The position numbers and the translations under genes were made by a program. A stretch of 59,479 bases of DNA from Kofleriaceae bacterium (GTDB lineage: Bacteria; Myxococcota_A; Polyangia; Haliangiales; Haliangiaceae): NCBI GenBank assembly GCA_018057825.1, contig JAGPCY010000051.1, positions 1 to 59,479 on the forward strand, given 5' to 3'. Shown here piece after piece: positions 54,947 through 59,479 of the stretch. Position 1 is the stretch's first letter. Each line of letters starts with the position of its first letter. Under the pieces are notes generated by a model that was not told the origin of the DNA, did not search any database, and worked only from the letters and a program-made list of their open reading frames with translations.

Positions 54947-55516
54947 TCAGGCCGTTCGCCCGGCCAGGCCGAGCTCGGTCGCGTGGGGGCGCAGCGCCTC
55001 GATGACGAAGGCGAGGTGCTCGTCGAGGGGGACACCCAGGAGGGCGGCCCCGGCCGCCACCTCATCGCGATCGACCGTGGCGGCGAATCGCCGGTCCTTG
55101 AGGCGCTTCTTCACCGAGGCGACCTCAAGGCTGGCGATGCCGTCGGGGCGGACCAGGCAACACGCCATCACAAAGCCGGTCGGCTCATCGCAGGCGACCA
55201 GCGCGCGATCGAGGGGGCTGTCGTACGCGACGCCCCACCGCGTGTAGTGGGCCGACACGGCGTGAGCGAGGTCATCGCGGCCGCGGGTGCGTAGCCAGGC
55301 GACGATGCGGTGCGGGTGGTCGTCAGGCCACCGCTCGTAGTCCGCGTCGTGCAGCATGCCGGCGATGCCCCAGGCCTCGACGTCGGCGTCGTGGCCACCG
55401 TAGCGGGGCGCCGCGGCGCGCATGACGAGCTCGACCGCACGGGCGTGGCGACGCAGCGAGTCGCCGGTGGTCCATTCGCAGAGCAGGGCCCAGGCCTCGT
55501 CGCGTCCAAGCGTCAT
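54947..55516 (-). CDS. HD-domain phosphohydrolase
   Basis: 189 aa from ATG 55516. The metal motif H-HD-D is visible: His in SLRRHARAVE, the HD pair in AGMLHDADYE, a further His in DDHPHRIVAW and a later Asp in ALVACDEPTG. This is a small cytoplasmic HD hydrolase of the HDIG-like type often annotated 'hydrolase'; the substrate (nucleotide or phosphoester) is unknown. It lies 65 nt downstream of the RiPP-like operon's last gene on the same strand and might be its fifth member, but the gap makes this uncertain. Confidence 0.87.
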   Translation of the reverse strand: MTLGRDEAWALLCEWTTGDSLRRHARAVELVMRAAAPRYGGHDADVEAWGIAGMLHDADYERWPDDHPHRIVAWLRTRGRDDLAHAVSAHYTRWGVAYDSPLDRALVACDEPTGFVMACCLVRPDGIASLEVASVKKRLKDRRFAATVDRDEVAAGAALLGVPLDEHLAFVIEALRPHATELGLAGRTA

Positions 55517-55581
55517 GCCCGAGGATACCTCGGTCGGTGGATCGGGCCCGAGGTCGTGCGACGGACGAACGCCCGGCGCGC

Positions 55582-56409
55582 TCAGTGGGTCGAGAACGCC
55601 ACGGTGCCGGCCGCGTAGGCTGACATCGCGTCGGCGTCCCAGGCGCCCATCACCAGCGAGATCTGGTTGTCGAGGTAGGTGTCGAGGCCGGCCAGCCAGC
55701 GCGCGGGATCTACCAGCTCGATCGGTCCGTTGAGCTGGTAGGTTCGCGTCTCGATGAAGTACATCGAGGTGGTCCGGTGGTCCTGCGGATCGTCGAGCTC
55801 GAGCTCGCTGATGCGCCGGGTCAAGCCGGCGCGCGCCACTGGATCCTTGGTGATCTCCAGGTCGGAGCGCAGGGTGGCCAGGCGCGCGGCGCGGAATGCG
55901 GTGGCGTCGGTCATCCCGAGCGCCTCTTGCATGAGCTGGGTGCCGTAGGAGAACCCGGCGGTCCGGCGTTTGGCCAGGAGCGCCGGTGGCACGGTGTACA
56001 CGGTGGCCTCGGGGTGGCCAGGGTCCAGGTAGTCTCGGCGGCGAAAGCGAAACTCGCCCTGCGTCAAGGCGAGATCGAAGGGCTCGAGGGCCTCGATGCC
56101 TTGGTCCATGACCACGTCGTTGACCGACTCGAACAGCGGGGCGCTCAGGAAGTCCACGCGGGCGCCGATCAGGGGATGGGACGGGACGGCGACGCCGTCG
56201 ATCGAGACCGCATGGACCGCCAGCCCGATCGCAGGGCCGTGGGTCCGCGGGGCGACGGGGGCGGAGGTCCGCAAGACCCGGTCGAGGTCGGGCTCGCCGG
56301 GCAGGGCGAAGGTGTAGCCGGACAGGCCGCGGGTCTCATCGGGTGGATCGGCGTTGGTCGCGAGTCGAACCTGGACCCAACCGGCGAAGGAACAGACGAT
56401 GAGGCTCAT
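55582..56409 (-). CDS. Unknown protein of the RiPP-like operon
   Basis: 275 aa from ATG 56409, overlapping the ferritin-like gene's stop by 4 nt (ATGA). I do not recognise a family. No signal peptide or membrane helix is visible. The N-terminal half is beta-rich (SLIVCSFAGWVQVRLATNAD, GLSGYTFALPGEPDL, GLAVHAVSIDGVAV); the second half has a charged helix (TLRSDLEITKDPVARAGLTR) and a final SMYFIETRTYQLNG strand. Position as fourth gene of the borosin-like operon suggests a tailoring, carrier or partner role for the ferritin-like enzyme. This is inference only. Confidence 0.8.
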   Translation of the reverse strand: MSLIVCSFAGWVQVRLATNADPPDETRGLSGYTFALPGEPDLDRVLRTSAPVAPRTHGPAIGLAVHAVSIDGVAVPSHPLIGARVDFLSAPLFESVNDVVMDQGIEALEPFDLALTQGEFRFRRRDYLDPGHPEATVYTVPPALLAKRRTAGFSYGTQLMQEALGMTDATAFRAARLATLRSDLEITKDPVARAGLTRRISELELDDPQDHRTTSMYFIETRTYQLNGPIELVDPARWLAGLDTYLDNQISLVMGAWDADAMSAYAAGTVAFSTH

Positions 56410-57725
56410 GGGTTGGCCGCCGCGTAGGCGCGCATGCGCTCGGTGAGGTAGGCGGTGTTCTTGGCGATGAACGCGACCCGCGGCGGCACGTCGTCCTGCT
56501 TCGCCAGATCGGCGAAGCCTTCGGCGAGGTGGGCGAACCGCTCGACGAGCTGGACGTGAAAGCTCTTGCGGTCGCGGTAGGTGCGGATCGGACCGTCGAG
56601 CTCGAACGTGAACGCCGCGCTGTGGACCCCGTCGCCCGCGGGGAGCTGGACCAAGATCTCGCCCAGCGGGCGCACCACCGTGGTCATGAGCGGGAAGAAC
56701 GCCACCGACTGGTACATCGCCAGATCGGCGGCCGTGGCGTCGGTGGCGCCGTACAGGCGTGACAGCAAGAGCAGGAGCAGCTCGTAGGCGCGGGCGCCCA
56801 GCGTCGCGAGGGCGACGGCGCGTGGATCGCGGAACTGGCACACCGCCACGGCTGGGTTGATGTCGCCGTGGTTGCAGCTCACCGGGTTGGCCGGCACCGG
56901 GCGCAGCGCCGCGGCGCGGACCTCGGGCGACAAGGTGGCCCAGGTCTCCCGCATCGCCTTGACCCGGGCGTAGTGCGAGGTCGCGTCGGCGGCGACGCCC
57001 GCGAACATCGCGCGCCCGGCGGGATTGGCCGCCATCATGGGGTGGGTCGCGCCCTCGCCTTGGACCCGGATGAGGTCGATGGCCGCGAGCGCCGTCTCCA
57101 GGTCCTTCACCCGCAGGAGCGTGATGTCGTACCAGATCTGCCCGGGTGACGCGCCGAAGGAGCTGTTGTCGAGTTGCTGCGACGCGGGGTTGAGGAACAG
57201 GTTGGCGGCGGTCAGGGCCCCGGGGCTGCCGAGGGTGACGAACCCGGCGCGCAAGCGCTCGTAGATCTCGGCGACCGACGAGTAGTACGCGGCCGGTGCA
57301 TGGCCGGGCGGTTCATCGCACGGTTGCTCGAGGTGCTCGGCCAAGGCGAGGAACGGCTCGCCAAACGGCAGGAGCGCCAGGGGCAGCTCGAGCTGATAGT
57401 AGAACGGTGGCAAGGGCAGGCTCGGTCGGTCGAAGTTCGGCGGCGCGCCGATCGCGACCAACATGTTCGAGACCAGCCCGAGGTGCTCCATCTCCTGCCG
57501 GGCGATGAGCAGGAGATCGATCGCGAAGCCCCGGATGGTCTCGCTGTCGGCTGGCGATAGCGTCGGGGCCATGAAGTCCAGCGAGAAGGCCGCATAGAGG
57601 TACTGGCACATGATCGCGTGCTCGATCTCCGCGGCCAGACCGAGGGCGTCGATCAGATCCTCGCGCGTCTTGATGGGAGCGATCGGTGGCGGCGCGTGGA
57701 TCGCCGCGAGGCGGTCGAGGCTCAT
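56406..57725 (-). CDS. Ferritin-like protein (VioB/iminophenyl-pyruvate dimer synthase type)
   Basis: 439 aa from ATG 57725, overlapping the methyltransferase stop by 4 nt. The N-terminal about 230 residues match the ferritin-like domain of VioB-type proteins (PF12902): LAAEIEHAIMCQYLYAAFSL, LLIARQEMEHLGLVSNML, YYQLELPLALLPF and later THPMMAANP. The Glu/His positions (EIEH, EMEH) would bind a metal pair. VioB-type enzymes couple amino-acid-derived imines, while other members occur in RiPP and pigment clusters. The C-terminal about 170 residues have no clear family. Being between the N-methyltransferase and an unknown gene suggests oxidative tailoring of the peptide; the reaction is unknown. 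Confidence 0.87.
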   Translation of the reverse strand: MSLDRLAAIHAPPPIAPIKTREDLIDALGLAAEIEHAIMCQYLYAAFSLDFMAPTLSPADSETIRGFAIDLLLIARQEMEHLGLVSNMLVAIGAPPNFDRPSLPLPPFYYQLELPLALLPFGEPFLALAEHLEQPCDEPPGHAPAAYYSSVAEIYERLRAGFVTLGSPGALTAANLFLNPASQQLDNSSFGASPGQIWYDITLLRVKDLETALAAIDLIRVQGEGATHPMMAANPAGRAMFAGVAADATSHYARVKAMRETWATLSPEVRAAALRPVPANPVSCNHGDINPAVAVCQFRDPRAVALATLGARAYELLLLLLSRLYGATDATAADLAMYQSVAFFPLMTTVVRPLGEILVQLPAGDGVHSAAFTFELDGPIRTYRDRKSFHVQLVERFAHLAEGFADLAKQDDVPPRVAFIAKNTAYLTERMRAYAAANP

Positions 57726-58522
57726 CGGGGTTCTCCGAGTACGAACGGCCGCGGGTCGAGGCCGAGCCGGCGCACCATTGTGGGGTCGGCCGCCCGTCGC
57801 TCGCGCGGAGGGACGAACAGCGTCGACGCCGTCGTCAGCGCCGCGCGCGGCAGCGCGGCCAGGGGCAGGTGCTCGATCCGGGGGCGGCCGGTCGGGAGCT
57901 GGGGCGCTTCGTAGATCACGACCAGGTGCTGGTCGCCGTAGTGCGGGCGCAGCTCGTCGACCAGGACCTGGAGGTTGTCGGCGTTGGTGCGGCCCGGGTT
58001 CCAGGTCAGGTCGCCGACCATGCCGACCTGCCACAGGATGAGCGCCGAGGAGGGATCGAAGCGTCGGCGGTACACCAGGAAGTCCGTGACCTCGAACTGG
58101 GCGCAGCCTACGACCGCGGGATCGAGGCCGAGGTCGGCGAACAGGCAGTCCTCGGCCGAGACCCCGGGCTCCATGATGGCGCGGAGCCCTTCGGCGCGAG
58201 CTCGGCGGATCGCGTCGTGCGACGGGTAGACGAACACCCCGGGGTGGCCATAGAACGCGGCGCAGACCGTCTGGCCGGCGCGAACGCCGGCCAAGATGGC
58301 CTGGGTCATCGCCTCGTAGGTGTCGTGCCGAGGTCGTCCGATCGCATAGAACCGCGCCAGGGACTCGGCGCGCGGGTTGAGCGTATGGATCTCCTGGGTG
58401 GTGATGGCATCGGCGGTCACGTAGTGCACGACGTCGGCGCGCGCGATCCAGGCGCGCGCGTCGTGGGTCAGGTGCCCGATCGCCTTGATGCCGGTTCCGA
58501 CGACGACGAGGAGGCCGCTCAC
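57722..58522 (-). CDS. Split-borosin-type peptide backbone alpha-N-methyltransferase
   Basis: 266 aa SAM-dependent enzyme of the tetrapyrrole-methylase fold, from GTG 58522. Landmarks of bacterial split borosin methyltransferases such as SonM are present: LLVVVGTGIKAIGHLT, catalytic-region Arg/Tyr in GRPRHDTYEAM, the SAM loop AFYGHPGVFVYPSH, EPGVSAEDCLFADLGLDP and a tail IYEAPQLPTGRPRIEHLPL. The family methylates backbone amides of a ribosomal precursor and normally recognises a separate precursor with an alpha-helical leader. The start overlaps the stop of the repeat-protein gene by GTGA, and its own stop overlaps the ferritin-like gene by ATGA. Lack of the fused clasp domain marks it as a split type. 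Confidence 0.92.
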   Translation of the reverse strand: MSGLLVVVGTGIKAIGHLTHDARAWIARADVVHYVTADAITTQEIHTLNPRAESLARFYAIGRPRHDTYEAMTQAILAGVRAGQTVCAAFYGHPGVFVYPSHDAIRRARAEGLRAIMEPGVSAEDCLFADLGLDPAVVGCAQFEVTDFLVYRRRFDPSSALILWQVGMVGDLTWNPGRTNADNLQVLVDELRPHYGDQHLVVIYEAPQLPTGRPRIEHLPLAALPRAALTTASTLFVPPRERRAADPTMVRRLGLDPRPFVLGEPR

Positions 58523-59479
58523 TTGTGGTCGTCGGTCGGCTTGTCGCCGGTCGGGGTGGGCGCCGCTGGCTGCGCAGCGTAGATGGCCGCGGTGGTCGCA
58601 GACTCGGCGCCAGCCGTGGGTTGGGTGGCGTAGATGGCGGCGGGCTGGGCGGCGTAGATCGCGGCCGGCTGGGCGGCGTAGATGGCGGCCGCGCTGTGAG
58701 CCTCGTTGCCGGCGGCGTAGATGGCGGCGGTGCGCGAGGCGTAGATGGCGGCGGGCTGCGAGGCGTAGATCGCGGCGGGCTGCGAGGCGTAGATCGCGGC
58801 GGGCTGCGAGGCGTAGATCGCGGCGGGCTGCGAGGCGTAGATCGCGGCGACGCTGTGGGCCTCATTGCCGGCGGCGTAGATGGCGGCGGTGCGCGAGGCG
58901 TAGATGGCGGCCGGCTGGGAGGCGTAGATGGCGGCGGGCTGCGAGGCGTAGATGGCGGCGGGCTGCGAGGCGTAGATCGCGGCGGCGCTGTGGGCCTCAT
59001 TGCCGGCGGCGTAGATGGCGGCGGTGCGGGAGGCGTAGATCGCGGCCGGCTGGGACGCGTAGATGGCGGGGGCGGCCGTCGACGACTCGGTGCCAGAGGC
59101 GTAGATGGCGGCGGGCTGCGAGGCGTAGATCGCCGGGGCGGCCGTCGACGACTCCGTGCCAGAGGCGTAGATGGCAGCGGGCTGCGAGGCGTAGATCGCC
59201 GGGGTCGTGGTCGAGGCCTCGGCTCCGGCGGCGTAGATCGCGGCGGTCGCCTGGCTCTCGCGGCCACCCGCGGCATAGATGGCAGCGGGCCGCGAGGCGT
59301 AGATCGCCGGTGTCGTCGGGGAAGCGGCGTAGATCGCGGCCGGATGCGTGCAGTAGATGGCGGCCGGGTGCGAGGCGTAGATGGCGGCCGGGTGCGAGGC
59401 GTAGATGGCGGCCGGGTGCGAGGCGTAGATGGCGGCCGGGTGCGAGGCGTAGATGGCGGCCGGGTGCGAGGCGTAGATG
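58519..59479 (-). CDS. Repeat protein, probable multi-core borosin precursor (5' end outside window)
   Basis: At least 320 residues; the start is beyond the right edge. The protein consists of units AAIYASQP, AAIYASHP, AAIYASRT and longer AAIYAAGNEAHS or AIYASGTESSTAAP spacers. I count 32 Ile-Tyr repeats, arranged in blocks of several AIYASQP followed by AIYASRT and an AAGNEAHS spacer. It ends in a short acidic/basic tail TPTGDKPTDDHK. The stop overlaps the start of the split borosin methyltransferase, which implies co-translation. Such short Ile/Tyr/Ala cores are plausible methylation substrates; 32 copies would be extreme. A structural repeat protein is the alternative. A long Ser/Pro/Arg frame over the same DNA is a shadow. 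Confidence 0.85.
   Translation of the reverse strand, partial: IYASHPAAIYASHPAAIYASHPAAIYASHPAAIYASHPAAIYCTHPAAIYAASPTTPAIYASRPAAIYAAGGRESQATAAIYAAGAEASTTTPAIYASQPAAIYASGTESSTAAPAIYASQPAAIYASGTESSTAAPAIYASQPAAIYASRTAAIYAAGNEAHSAAAIYASQPAAIYASQPAAIYASQPAAIYASRTAAIYAAGNEAHSVAAIYASQPAAIYASQPAAIYASQPAAIYASQPAAIYASRTAAIYAAGNEAHSAAAIYAAQPAAIYAAQPAAIYATQPTAGAESATTAAIYAAQPAAPTPTGDKPTDDHK

Noticed and set aside
56406-59276. 956-aa open frame rich in Ser/Pro/Arg upstream of the ferritin-like gene
   Set aside because: Its N-terminal two thirds are an out-of-frame reading of the AAIYASQP repeats and of the methyltransferase; only the ferritin-like part from ATG 57725 is real.

Overview
The window is very GC-rich, densely packed DNA from a bacterium that looks like a myxobacterium (Myxococcota, Kofleriaceae/Haliangium-like). 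This is inferred from three Hanks-type Ser/Thr kinases fused to membrane or extracytoplasmic modules, many lipoproteins and secreted hydrolases, Hsp70/DUF2760/DUF3731 proteins, a GH44 glucanase and extreme codon bias. No rRNA, prophage, IS transposase or CRISPR array was found.

Layout. 1-9.3 kb: kinase, nuclease-like lipoprotein, FAD dehydrogenase, a MocR regulator divergent from a YedA-like exporter, and an SDR/metal-dependent-hydrolase pair divergent from a TetR regulator. 9.4-14.7 kb: TetR, a caspase-fold-like protein and an M28-type peptidase with overlapping reading frames. 14.7-29.9 kb: cation antiporter, small hydrolase, pentaheme cytochrome, secreted proteins, DUF2760-Hsp70, GH44, malic enzyme, an unflagged UGA-containing SelW-like selenoprotein, and a Notum/pectin acetylesterase-type lipoprotein.

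29.9-36.5 kb is the most unusual RNA region: 33 tRNA or tRNA-like genes, all on the minus strand, covering 19 amino acids. Embedded in them are a Ro60/TROVE protein gene, an HNH endonuclease gene and a 145-nt structured RNA that looks like a bacterial Y RNA with a T-arm mimic. Many of the tRNAs lack near-universal bases: 12 have C33 and 9 have G55. Three carry Leu anticodons on a short-variable-loop scaffold, and two carry about 50-nt insertions between the D and anticodon arms. I infer either a specialised reserve or decoy tRNA pool handled by Ro60, or a decaying mobile tRNA array.

37-52.4 kb: a hairpin-repeat block, a second Hsp70 (with DUF3731) transcribed away from the array, a SpoIIE-type phosphatase, PilZ protein, two more kinases, a kinase-LysM-lipoprotein operon, a secreted trypsin-like protease, and clpP-clpX. 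52.4-53.3 kb holds tandem copies of a hairpin repeat with a nested inverted-repeat element. 53.3-55.5 kb carries a cupin, a small membrane protein and an HD-domain protein.

The right end (55.6 kb to the edge) is a RiPP-like operon on the minus strand, with every junction a 4-nt overlap: a long repeat protein with at least 32 Ile-Tyr units (5' end outside the window), a split-borosin-type peptide backbone N-methyltransferase, a VioB-like ferritin-fold protein and a protein of unknown function. I read it as a multi-core borosin pathway. The Ro60/tRNA array and this multi-core borosin operon are the two best candidates for undescribed systems.
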